DNA from: an uncultured Lachnospiraceae bacterium
GTDB lineage: Bacteria; Bacillota; Clostridia; Lachnospirales; Lachnospiraceae
Length of the DNA: 23,430 nt
NCBI GenBank assembly: GCA_910589195.1
Contig: CAJUTC010000048.1
Coordinates: 1-23,430, forward strand
Direction of reading: 5' to 3'
In this document: in pieces, positions 14,828 to 21,723 of the stretch
How positions within the stretch are numbered: the stretch's first letter is position 1
Layout: each line of letters opens with the position of its first letter
The notes under the pieces: generated by a model
Seen by the model: the letters and a program-made list of their open reading frames with translations, nothing else
What the model was told of the DNA's origin: nothing
Database searches by the model: none
Program-made: the position numbers and the translations under genes

Positions 14828-15586
14828 TTAATTTGTTACAAAAACCATATGTTGTCCCTCTACTTCTACCATCTTAGCGTCAATATCATAGACCTCTTTC
14901 AGGGAAGAAGGATCCAAAACAGAATAATTTCCATATCGGTACACTTCTCCATGCCGCATCAGAAGGAAGCGATCGCAAAACTTAAGCGCAAGGTTGATAT
15001 CATGAATTACCATAATAGAAGTAATGCAATCTTTCCGGCAGATATCCCGGACAAGTTTCAGCACCTGGTATTGGTTATGGATATCTAAACTGCTGGTTGG
15101 TTCATCAAGTAAAAGGAGTTTAGGCTGTTGGGCTAATGCCCTGGCAAGCATTACTTTTTGCCGCTCCCCTCCGCTAAGCTGGTTTAAAAATCTGCCGTTT
15201 ATATCTTGGTCAAGATTCAGACGTTTCATTACCCGATCTACAATCTGATAGTCCTGCTTCGTAAACCCCCAACGCATATAAGGTTTTCGCCCTAACATTA
15301 CCATATCCCGAACGGTCATCTGGGTATTGGGAACGATTTGGGAAACAAAGGCAATATACTTTGCGACTTCATGGCCAGACATGGCCATAAAATCCTTCCC
15401 GTTTAACAGGGCACGGCCAGAATCTGCTTTCAGGATATGATTTAAGCATTTTAGTAATGTACTTTTCCCGGCACCATTATTTCCTAAAATAGCAAGAAAC
15501 TGCCCTTCTTCCAGGGAGAAAGAAATATTCTGAAGGATATCCGGGTGATTTCGGTAGTGAAAACAAATATTTTCAATGTTGATCAT
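14828..15586 (-). CDS. ABC transporter ATP-binding protein (FecE/BtuD type)
   Basis: This 252-residue ATPase powers the importer encoded with it. Motifs in order are Walker A GNNGAGKST (35-43), the Q-loop around VSQIVPN (81-87), signature LSGGERQ (137-143), Walker B LLLLDEP (157-163), D-loop SSLD and the switch His195 in VIHDINLA. Length and the TVRDMVMLGRKPYM segment are typical of ATPases for siderophore, heme, cobalamin or molybdate importers of the FecCD class. The ATG overlaps the permease stop by 4 bases, implying coupling. Substrate cannot be told from the ATPase. Confidence 0.94.
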   Translation of the reverse strand: MINIENICFHYRNHPDILQNISFSLEEGQFLAILGNNGAGKSTLLKCLNHILKADSGRALLNGKDFMAMSGHEVAKYIAFVSQIVPNTQMTVRDMVMLGRKPYMRWGFTKQDYQIVDRVMKRLNLDQDINGRFLNQLSGGERQKVMLARALAQQPKLLLLDEPTSSLDIHNQYQVLKLVRDICRKDCITSIMVIHDINLALKFCDRFLLMRHGEVYRYGNYSVLDPSSLKEVYDIDAKMVEVEGQHMVFVTN

Positions 15587-16638
15587 AGTTGGTTTCCGTC
15601 CTTAAATAAAAGATATAAGAATAAAGGCCCTCCTAAAAAAGAGGTGATCGCCCCGATGGGAAGAATAACAGGGTTAATGATAGATCTGGAACATAAATCG
15701 CTTAAAAGCAGCAAAACCGCGCCGGTTAAGGCAGAGCCTGGAATTAAGTATACATGGTTATTCCCGATCGCCATCCGGACAATGTGGGGAGCCACTAAAC
15801 CAATAAAATTAATTAACCCCACATTAGCAACAATAATGGAACTGGTCAGGCAGCAGAGAACCATATTTACCAGTGTCAGGCGCTGTACATGGATACCTAA
15901 GCTTATGGCAGTTTCTTTTCCGCTTAAAAGGGCGTTATAATCCCAGCGATGGGCAAAACAATATAGGATTAAAAACCCTGAAACAATCCCCATATGTGTC
16001 ACCTGATCCCATCCGGCGCTTCCTAAATCGCCAAATGTCCAGTATACCAAAGAGGCCAACTGAACCTCATCAGCGAAATACTGAATTAGTGTGGTTGCGC
16101 CGGTAAACATGGAACTGATGGCAACACCGGAAAGAACAATTCCTTCCGGTGAGATTGGCCTGAATTTTGACAGGCCGAGAATGATCAGTGCTACCGAGAT
16201 GGATCCCATAAAGGCACAAAAGGGAACCCCAATTCCAGAATGATTGCCAAGACCAAGGAGAATAATCGCTGCCGCCGCGCCAAAGCTGGCTCCCTGGGAT
16301 ACGCCAAGGGTGGAAGCAGAGGCCAGCGGATTGCGCAAAATAGCCTGAAAAACGCAGCCAGATAGACCAAGCCCGGCTCCGGCAATCATGGCAGTACAAA
16401 TACGGGGAAGCCGGTTATTTCGCACCACAAGATTGATTTTGCTGTCAGAAGAAGTTCCGAAAATCCCTTTTACCAGCTCGTTTACCGGAGTTTCGTAAGA
16501 ACCTGCTTTTAAAGCAAATAAAACGGTGATCATTAAAATCAAGCTAAGCATAGTAAGAAACGCTACACTTTTTATTTGATTTTTGCGGTAAGCCCGGACC
16601 GCTCCATTATGAGCCAATTGTGATGGGGCAGAATTCAT
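15583..16638 (-). CDS. ABC transporter permease (FecCD/BtuC type)
   Basis: This 351-residue integral membrane protein belongs to PF01032, whose members usually have about ten transmembrane helices and work as homodimers. Hydrophobic stretches begin at SVAFLTMLSLILMITVLFAL and continue to the C-terminus. The family hallmarks RLPRICTAMIAGAGLGLSG and GLVAPHIVRMAIG (the ATPase contact region) are present. The first 32 bases overlap the end of the substrate-binding protein gene, so the RBS lies within that coding sequence. It forms the channel for whatever the binding protein delivers. Confidence 0.94.
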   Translation of the reverse strand: MNSAPSQLAHNGAVRAYRKNQIKSVAFLTMLSLILMITVLFALKAGSYETPVNELVKGIFGTSSDSKINLVVRNNRLPRICTAMIAGAGLGLSGCVFQAILRNPLASASTLGVSQGASFGAAAAIILLGLGNHSGIGVPFCAFMGSISVALIILGLSKFRPISPEGIVLSGVAISSMFTGATTLIQYFADEVQLASLVYWTFGDLGSAGWDQVTHMGIVSGFLILYCFAHRWDYNALLSGKETAISLGIHVQRLTLVNMVLCCLTSSIIVANVGLINFIGLVAPHIVRMAIGNNHVYLIPGSALTGAVLLLLSDLCSRSIINPVILPIGAITSFLGGPLFLYLLFKDGNQL

Positions 16639-17728
16639 ATCCAGCCTCCTTTAAGTCAGGATAAGGATTGGAGCCTAAAAGCATTTGGAAGATCTCCCCG
16701 GCTTTTTCTTCCGGGTCAATATCTGCAAACTGTTCCGGATACAGAACGCTGGCTCCATAGTAAGCGTCCGCAAGGGCAGTTTCCAGATTCGAAGCATAGG
16801 AGCGGAAGGATATCTGGGAATAAACCTTACCTTGTGAAACAGCCGTCAGGCTGTTGTAATAATCCGGATGCTTTCTATAGTCTTCATGGATAAGATCCAT
16901 GCCATTGAAATCAAGGAAAATAACATCCGGATCCCAATTTAAAACCTGTTCTAAATCAATATCAAAGGCACCTGTCTGCCCCGTTTCATTGGCTAAATTT
17001 TTGGCATGTATCAGCTCAAATGGCCCATAATAGGCTTCCGTTCCTTCAAAACCGTGATTTCCCTTAAAAGAAATCCCGGCCACATATACGCTGGGTTTTT
17101 CAGAATCTGGAATGGCATTTGTACGGCGGTCTAAGTCGGTTTGAATATTTTGTAAATAATCGGTTAATTCCTTTGCCCGTTCCTCTTTGCCAAAAAGTTC
17201 TCCTAAAATGCGGATGGTTTCATAAGCCTTTTCATCTAAAGTAGTATCGCTTCCAGGAACCATAACAACAGGGATTCCGGTTTTTTCCTGCAATACTTGC
17301 GCATCTGCATTTGCGTAAGAACTGGAGATAATTACCTGAGGGGAAAGGCGAATGATTTCTTCTGTATTCGGTTCGCCGTTTGTGCCGATAACAGGCAGGT
17401 CTTTTAGCAGATTAAAATTAACGTATTGGTACATGCGGGACAGGCCTGGTTTCCCTTCATAATCTTCTATCCCCACTACCCGGTCAGCAGCTTCCATATA
17501 ACAGGTATAGCGCAAAGCGCCCACACCCACACATACGATTTGTTCTACTTCAGAAGGGATCGTAACATCACGTCCTAAGGAGTCCGTTATAATCCGGGAA
17601 TTTGCGGCTGCGTTGTCTGTAGGTATGGAAGAGTTGCTATCAGACGTGGATTCTGCAAGTTTGCTGTTGCCACAGCCGCTAAAAAGTAGCAGAATGCAGG
17701 TAAGAAGTAAAAGCAGTGATTGTTTCAT
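16607..17728 (-). CDS. ABC transporter substrate-binding lipoprotein (PF01497 type)
   Basis: This 373-residue extracellular binding protein is the first gene of the operon. A hydrophobic signal ends in LLFSGC with Cys19 as the likely lipidated residue, followed by a Ser/Asn-rich spacer. The mature part begins RIITDSLGRDVTIPSEVEQIV, as usual for the two-lobe class III fold used for siderophores, heme, cobalamin and, in MolA, molybdate or tungstate. VGVGALRYTCYMEAADRVVGI and LNWDPDVIFLDFNG mark the two lobes. The start follows AAAGGAG by 9 bases. Cargo is uncertain. The FmdE partner points towards molybdenum or tungsten chemistry, but iron chelates remain possible. Confidence 0.9.
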   Translation of the reverse strand: MKQSLLLLLTCILLLFSGCGNSKLAESTSDSNSSIPTDNAAANSRIITDSLGRDVTIPSEVEQIVCVGVGALRYTCYMEAADRVVGIEDYEGKPGLSRMYQYVNFNLLKDLPVIGTNGEPNTEEIIRLSPQVIISSSYANADAQVLQEKTGIPVVMVPGSDTTLDEKAYETIRILGELFGKEERAKELTDYLQNIQTDLDRRTNAIPDSEKPSVYVAGISFKGNHGFEGTEAYYGPFELIHAKNLANETGQTGAFDIDLEQVLNWDPDVIFLDFNGMDLIHEDYRKHPDYYNSLTAVSQGKVYSQISFRSYASNLETALADAYYGASVLYPEQFADIDPEEKAGEIFQMLLGSNPYPDLKEAGYEFCPITIGS

Positions 17729-18078
17729 AATCGGTTTCTCCTTTCGATTTTATGAAAATTGGGCAATTGCGAAACGTTCTCCCGGCGTGACGGATCTGGC
17801 CAAATCAGGAAGCAACGGACTCTGATATGGTGATATTTGCTTTTATTTTGTCTGGTTTGACTAACCTTTGTATCTTTTAAGGAAGATTTGCGATTGCCTC
17901 TTACAAAAATAATAAAGTAATGTTTCCATATTTGCATACGAAAAGGCTGCCCAGCCTGCACTTCTGACAGACTAAGCAGCCTACTTGGCTACTGGTTTTA
18001 TGTATGGGAATAAACAAGTTAAAGGATAAAAGATAACCGGCTTGGGCCGATGAAAAACACTTCATGTGCTTTTACCAT
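17729..18078 (-). promoter_or_regulatory. Long structured leader of the ABC/FmdE operon
   Basis: About 350 bases separate the predicted transcription start near 18078 from the lipoprotein ATG. On the RNA the first element is AAAAGCAC/GTGTTTTT (18073-18066 with 18060-18053, one G-U), then CGGC/GCCG (18049-18046 with 18041-18038), then the antiterminator/terminator region at 17939-17993. The rest, down to the RBS, is mostly unstructured to my eye. I compared it by eye with cobalamin, Moco and FMN riboswitch signatures and saw no match. A metabolite- or metal-sensing leader is an inference. Confidence 0.55.
17939..17993 (-). terminator. Leader terminator with alternative antiterminator
   Basis: On the minus strand AGGCTGC (17982-17976) pairs with GCAGCCT (17950-17944), followed by TTTCG, giving a 7-bp attenuator stem with a weak U-run. 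The same GGCTGCT (17981-17975) can instead pair with AGTAGCC (17993-17987) just upstream, with one G-U. The two foldings exclude each other, which is the usual design of a transcription-attenuation switch. Confidence 0.5.
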
Positions 18079-18084
18079 ATGGAT

Positions 18085-18113
18085 AGTATAAAATGAGAAT
18101 TTGATTTTGTCAA
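18085..18113 (-). promoter_or_regulatory. Promoter of the ABC/FmdE operon
   Basis: On the minus strand TTGACA (18113-18108), 17 bases and TATACT (18090-18085) form a near-consensus promoter. An inverted repeat CAATCAT-N6-ATGATTG (18111-18130) overlaps the upstream edge of the -35 box and could be a regulator site. Confidence 0.75.
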
Positions 18114-18301
18114 TCATAGAAAAATGATTGAAATGTTTGCTTCAAAATATCTGTTTCAAAAAGTTTGTTTTGCTAATTAAATGTCCGGGGCATCCTGGAT
18201 TCAGGACACGCTAATAGGATTCGTATTATTTATGGGGATTCTTATTTTATGAAAACTGTATGGAAACGGAAAGGAAATGATGTACTCTTGTGGTAAAAAT
18301 A

Positions 18302-18330
18302 TTGGATTAATTAAGAGATAGTGGTATAAT
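18302..18330 (+). promoter_or_regulatory. Promoter of the D-lyxose isomerase gene
   Basis: TTGGAT (18302-18307), a 17-base spacer and a perfect TATAAT (18325-18330) predict a start near 18337, leaving a 5' leader of about 190 bases. Between this promoter and the divergent one ending at 18113 (18131-18301) I see only AT-rich sequence without clear signals. Confidence 0.7.
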
Positions 18331-18354
18331 TTTGATAGGATTATACCTATCAAA
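18323..18354. promoter_or_regulatory. Two interleaved palindromes over the -10 box and start site
   Basis: GGTATAAT (18323-18330) is the reverse complement of ATTATACC (18340-18347), and TTTGATAGG (18331-18339) is the reverse complement of CCTATCAAA (18346-18354). The two inverted repeats interleave, cover the -10 box and the expected start, and share bases 18346-18347. This is where a repressor, for instance one sensing a sugar, would be expected to bind. Confidence 0.6.
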
Positions 18355-18376
18355 GATAAGAGAACATAAACATAAA

Positions 18377-18448
18377 AAACATATGTTTGATTTTTGTATG
18401 GATTCCCAATAGATCAAGAAGACCAATGGCTTTCTATAATAGATCAAG
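18377..18448 (+). repeat. Palindrome and 30-bp-spaced direct repeats in the isomerase leader
   Basis: AAACATATGTTT (18377-18388) is a perfect 12-bp palindrome. AATAGATCAAG occurs at 18408-18418 and again at 18438-18448, exactly 30 bp apart, close to three helical turns. They lie in the untranslated leader. They may be additional regulator sites, but two copies of an 11-mer in AT-rich DNA are weak evidence. Confidence 0.4.
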
Positions 18449-18525
18449 TAAGGCCGCAGTTTTATATAATAAGTTTTTCTGGCATAAAAAGTTCGTGACC
18501 AAAAGGAGAATGGAGGAAAGTTAAG

Positions 18526-19209
18526 ATGAAACGTTCAGAAATTAATCAGGCATTAAAGGAAATGGAAGCAATGATCCAGAAATATCGGTTTGCCTTGCCA
18601 CCCTTCTGCAATTTTACGCCAGAAGAGTGGGAGGAAAAAGACCATGAGTATGATGAGGTGCGTGATAATATGCTTGGCTGGGATATTACCGATTACGGTT
18701 TAGGACGGTTTCATGAAATTGGTTTTTCTTTGATTACATTAAGAAATGGAAATCCTAAAAAAACAAACCAGTATCCTAAGACCTATGCAGAAAAGCTTCT
18801 TTATATCAAAGAAGGGCAGATGGCTCCCATGCATTTTCATTGGTATAAAATGGAGGATATTATTAACCGGGGTGGCGGCAATGTATTAATCCGTGTATAT
18901 AACTCCACGCCGGAAGGAGGATTTGCTGATACGGATGTAACCGTTCATTGCGATGGGCGGGTCTTTACCGTTCCGGCAGGAACTCAGATTAAGCTGACGC
19001 CGGGAGAAAGTATTACAGTATTCCAAAATATGTATCATGATTTTGAACTGGAGCCGGGAACCGGACCAGTACTGCTAGGGGAAGTATCTATGTGCAATGA
19101 CGATGAAAATGATAACCGGTTTTATGAGCCGATTGGCCGTTTCCCTGAAATTGAAGAGGATGAGCCGCCTTACCGCCTACTCTGTAATGAATATCCAAAA
19201 GCGGAATAA
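18526..19209 (+). CDS. D-lyxose ketol-isomerase (cupin type)
   Basis: This 227-residue protein matches the DUF1498/PF07385 family, which includes characterised D-lyxose isomerases (EC 5.3.1.15) that interconvert D-lyxose and D-xylulose and also act on D-mannose. The cupin metal site is visible as His103 and His105 (PMHFHW), Glu110 and His171 (MYHDFELEPG). Length is normal. The start has GGAGG upstream at 18511-18515, with AAAGGAG slightly further away. It appears monocistronic, with no sugar kinase or transporter next to it, so the physiological sugar is not shown. The gene runs directly into a decayed region; no convincing terminator follows its stop. Confidence 0.9.
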   Translation: MKRSEINQALKEMEAMIQKYRFALPPFCNFTPEEWEEKDHEYDEVRDNMLGWDITDYGLGRFHEIGFSLITLRNGNPKKTNQYPKTYAEKLLYIKEGQMAPMHFHWYKMEDIINRGGGNVLIRVYNSTPEGGFADTDVTVHCDGRVFTVPAGTQIKLTPGESITVFQNMYHDFELEPGTGPVLLGEVSMCNDDENDNRFYEPIGRFPEIEEDEPPYRLLCNEYPKAE

Positions 19210-19235
19210 AAGGATTCGTTATCTCGATTCCTATA

Positions 19236-19635
19236 TCCCACTGGAAAAAATCTATATCCAGTTGCAAAAAGGTTGTACCCGAAACGTCGTCATCGACATA
19301 ATAGCCGAACACAGTCCAGCCTTGTTCCCCATATTGCCATGTCCCTTCCTGCCCATCAGGGGCGACTGTGTAGGTAATGTAGCTATTTCACTACCAGCCT
19401 CGGTGTTCAAAATACCATCATTACCTACACGATCCTCGAGAATATCCTTGAGATAGACCCGACGACCCTTGCCGGTCCGCTTCAATCTCCTGTTTGAATT
19501 TCAATGCATCCAGCAGCTCCACCGCATACCCAAACCACCCATGCTGTTCACGTATAAAGTTCTGAACGGCGTTTCACGCTGGCTACGGTTCAAATGAGCC
19601 TGTGGAAACTCACCTTGAAATTCCTTATTGCTCAT
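19236..19635 (-). pseudogene. Frameshifted minus-strand gene remnant, family not recognised
   Basis: Starting from an ATG at 19635 (MSNKEFQGEFPQAHLNRSQ), protein-like sequence continues on the minus strand but jumps between frames: WFGYAVELLDALKFKQEIEA, then GRRVYLKDILEDRVGNDGIL, then APDGQEGTWQYGEQGWTVFG and VDDDVSGTTFLQLD up to about 19240. Each frame is interrupted by stops. This is what an eroded gene of roughly 130 residues would look like. Sequencing errors could give the same picture, but three shifts in 400 bases make decay more likely. I do not recognise the family. Confidence 0.45.
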
Positions 19636-19663
19636 AAACAGCAAAGAGAGCGGAAACACTTAC

Positions 19664-19840
19664 AATCATGGTTATAAATGGACAATAGAGCTATTGTTGA
19701 AAAGCAGCATTATGCTTCCCGCTGATGAGCAAGGAAATTCTGATTACACTTTTATGGAACAGCATGGCAGATATTTTATGTTGCAAAGTTACCAACGCTA
19801 TTTTATGTACATTTCCGAGTGCAAGAGTGTAGCAAATTGA
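19664..19840 (+). pseudogene. Possible restriction-specificity gene fragment
   Basis: A short plus-strand frame of about 58 residues contains SSIMLPADEQGNSDYTFMEQ, followed by YFMLQSYQRYFMYI. The pattern LP...DG.PD..FME is familiar from the end of target-recognition domains in type I S subunits and related restriction enzymes. The frame has no proper start with a ribosome binding site and no partner methylase or nuclease nearby. If real, it is only a fragment left behind. I hold this assignment loosely. Confidence 0.3.
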
Positions 19841-19870
19841 ATTGTAAGTCCCCTTGAAAGGAAGTAGAGA

Positions 19871-20547
19871 ATGGATACATATATTGCATATTTTGATGAA
19901 ACTGGTGATGATGGTGTTACTACTGCTTCCAGTGAATTTTTTGTTTCACCAATCTATATATGAGCACCGAGAAATGGCAAAGCAACTTCAATAAAATCCG
20001 TGAATGTAGGAAATCATTGAAAGAACAGTTCGGCTTTCATATCTCAGAGGAATTGCACACAAAGCATCTTCTGTCCGATAAAGATCCATACAGAAAATAT
20101 GGCTGGTTTCCTGAGCAGAAGCAAGAAATAGTAAAGGCTTTTACCATATGTATATCTAACCTTGACGCTAAAATTGTCAATGTGATTATCGACAAAACCC
20201 ACTTTCGAAACCAGAACTATCATGTGCTCGAAAATGCATTGAAATACAATATCCAGCGCATTGAAAATGATAGCAACGGGCAGTGAATTATCTGATTATC
20301 ACTGACCAGGGACGACTGCCTCCTATAAGGCATACAGCACGTGCAATTCGCGCATATAATCCCATACAGTCAAAATTTTCCTTCGGGTATACCAATCAAC
20401 CAATCCATAGCCTGATTGAGGACATTTTGGAAAAAGATTCTGTGGAGTCATACTTTATACAAATTTGCGATTTCGTTTTCTATATCGTCCATCTTTACTA
20501 TAAAACCCATGAAATGAAAGGAGCTCTCCCCAATCGTGTAGGAAGCA
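19871..20547 (+). pseudogene. Frameshifted DUF3800 gene
   Basis: The gene begins at 19871 (MDTYIAYFDETGDDG) after AAAGGAAG and contains the DUF3800 (PF12686) landmarks: the acidic YFDETG start, IIDKTHF, LIITDQGR, PIQSKFSFGY and ESYFIQICDFVFYIVH. Three frames are needed to read it: 19871-19963, 19960-20286 and 20283 onward. Reassembled it would give about 225 residues, close to the family length, ending near LPNRV where the terminator hairpin begins. DUF3800 proteins have a predicted RNase H-like fold, are common on mobile and defence-linked DNA, and have no settled function. Two frameshifts suggest inactivation; errors in assembly are an alternative. Confidence 0.75.
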
Positions 20548-20594
20548 CCAGAGAACACTGCACAGCAGGGTGTCCTCTGGTGCTTTCGTTTTTC
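20543..20594 (+). terminator. Terminator at the end of the DUF3800 remnant
   Basis: AAGCACCAGAG (20543-20553) pairs perfectly with CTCTGGTGCTT (20575-20585), and TCGTTTTT follows. The 21-base loop can pair further (ACAC/GTGT). The hairpin overlaps the expected C-terminal end of the DUF3800 frame, so the gene is probably also truncated at its 3' end. Confidence 0.75.
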
Positions 20595-20898
20595 TGTCAA
20601 CACAAAGGGAGAGAGATGTTGATTATATATCAATTCGCCACAGATAATCTCCTTAGCTCGACTGACGATGCTATTTATGACGCTGCTCCATTCCCACTGC
20701 GACTGGCGTTTCAATTCTTCGGTTACGCTCTATGCTGCGGCCATCCGGCGAATAAGTACCCGGCAACGCTCCTTTTTGTCATATAAAAAGGGCATGGATA
20801 CGATACCAGATAAATTTTTTTAATCAAAATGGTATCGTTATCCTACCCCAACAAAATATAAAACAGAAAAAACGTTAATGATTCATTTCAAATAAAAA
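20595..20898. other. Gene-free, decayed stretch
   Basis: No reading frame here looks functional. The longer frames on both strands have no ribosome binding site and no recognisable motif. An inverted repeat CGATACCA/TGGTATCG with flanking GGATA/TATCC (20796-20808 with 20830-20843, one bulge) surrounds an A/T-rich loop; it may be a protein-binding site or a terminator remnant. Confidence 0.4.
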
Positions 20899-20961
20899 GC
20901 GAACAGCAAGGGCAAATTCCTGTTTGTATATAAGTAACAGGAATATGGCCTTGCTGTTTGC
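20899..20961 (-). terminator. Long hairpin upstream of spmA, terminator-like on the minus strand
   Basis: The outer arms (20899-20911 with 20949-20961) pair over 13 bp with one G-U, and the inner arms ATTCCTGTT/AACAGGAAT (20916-20924 with 20936-20944) over 9 bp. On the minus strand CTTTTTATTTG follows, so it would terminate leftward transcription. No intact minus-strand gene needs it, so it may be left over from a lost neighbour, or serve as an spmA leader structure. Confidence 0.55.
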
Positions 20962-21008
20962 TTATAAATTAGAGAAAGGCAGATAAAAAGCAGATTGGCA
21001 GAGTTTAT

Positions 21009-21680
21009 ATGTTAAATTATTTATGGTCTGGAATGATTTTACTTGGTGTAGGATGGGCAGCATTCCATGGGAGGCTGGACGCGGTAACCATGGGAATATT
21101 AGATGGGGCAAAAGACGCTGTAACATTGGGAATTACCATGCTGGGAGTGCTGGCCTTTTGGAGTGGGATTATGGAAATCGGACAACGCTCAGGCCTGGTA
21201 GATTGGCTGGCCGCAAAGATGGATCCGGTTATGGGGTTTTTATTTCCCAGATTAGATAAGAAAAGCCTGGCGGTAAAATATATGGCAGTGAATATGATAG
21301 CCAATTGTTTCGGATTGGGCTCTGCCGCAACGCCTGCCGGACTGGCGGCCTTTCGGGAACTGGAGAAGCTGGAAGAGGAAAGGCGGGAAAAAGAAAGGAA
21401 CTGGAAAGAAGATAAGAGTAATAAGGATTTCGCAAGTCATAGAAAAGTCGGCGAAAAGGGGCGAACTGCGCTGCCAAAAGGGACAGCCGGCAATGAAATG
21501 TGTACCTTCCTGATTTTAAATATTTCCTCCTTACAGTTAATACCGGTTAATATTATTGCTTACCGGAGCCAATATGGAAGCAGCAACCCGGCGGCGATTG
21601 TGGGGCCTGCGATTGCGGCAACCATGGCAAGTACGCTGGCGGCAGTGGTGTTTTGTAAGGTGATGGATAGAAAGCGATGA
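21009..21680 (+). CDS. spmA: Spore maturation protein A
   Basis: SpmA is a membrane protein needed for normal spore core dehydration and heat resistance in Bacillus and Clostridium. This 223-residue version shows the nucleoside-recognition (Gate) domain (ITMLGVLAFWSGIMEIGQRS), the hallmark NMIANCFGLGSAATPAGLAA (about 96-115), and the C-terminal block MCTFLILNISSLQLIPV to FCKVMDRKR. Between them lies a charged insertion of roughly 30 residues (EERREKERNWKEDK...GEKGRTALPKG) that the ~196-residue Bacillus protein lacks. The RBS is weak. Its usual partner spmB, normally directly downstream and overlapping, is absent: the ATG overlapping the stop codon reads only MTVQ before a stop, and a convergent MATE gene follows. 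Confidence 0.88.
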   Translation: MLNYLWSGMILLGVGWAAFHGRLDAVTMGILDGAKDAVTLGITMLGVLAFWSGIMEIGQRSGLVDWLAAKMDPVMGFLFPRLDKKSLAVKYMAVNMIANCFGLGSAATPAGLAAFRELEKLEEERREKERNWKEDKSNKDFASHRKVGEKGRTALPKGTAGNEMCTFLILNISSLQLIPVNIIAYRSQYGSSNPAAIVGPAIAATMASTLAAVVFCKVMDRKR

Positions 21681-21723
21681 CGGTTCAATAACCACATCCT
21701 TACTATTTTGTTGCATACACTTT

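Noticed and set aside
17729..18078. Cobalamin or molybdenum-cofactor riboswitch upstream of the ABC operon.
   Set aside because: I could not find the B12 box or the conserved Moco core by eye. Only an attenuation-like platform is visible, so no known family is named.
18085..18130. TTGATTTTGTCAA upstream of the ABC operon as a second FabT-like site.
   Set aside because: The half-sites are separated by five bases rather than three and the arms are shorter, so it does not fit the fabH palindrome.
20448..20714. Minus-strand frame of 88 residues overlapping the DUF3800 end and its terminator.
   Set aside because: It runs through the terminator hairpin and the DUF3800 coding sequence on the other strand and has no RBS or recognisable motif.
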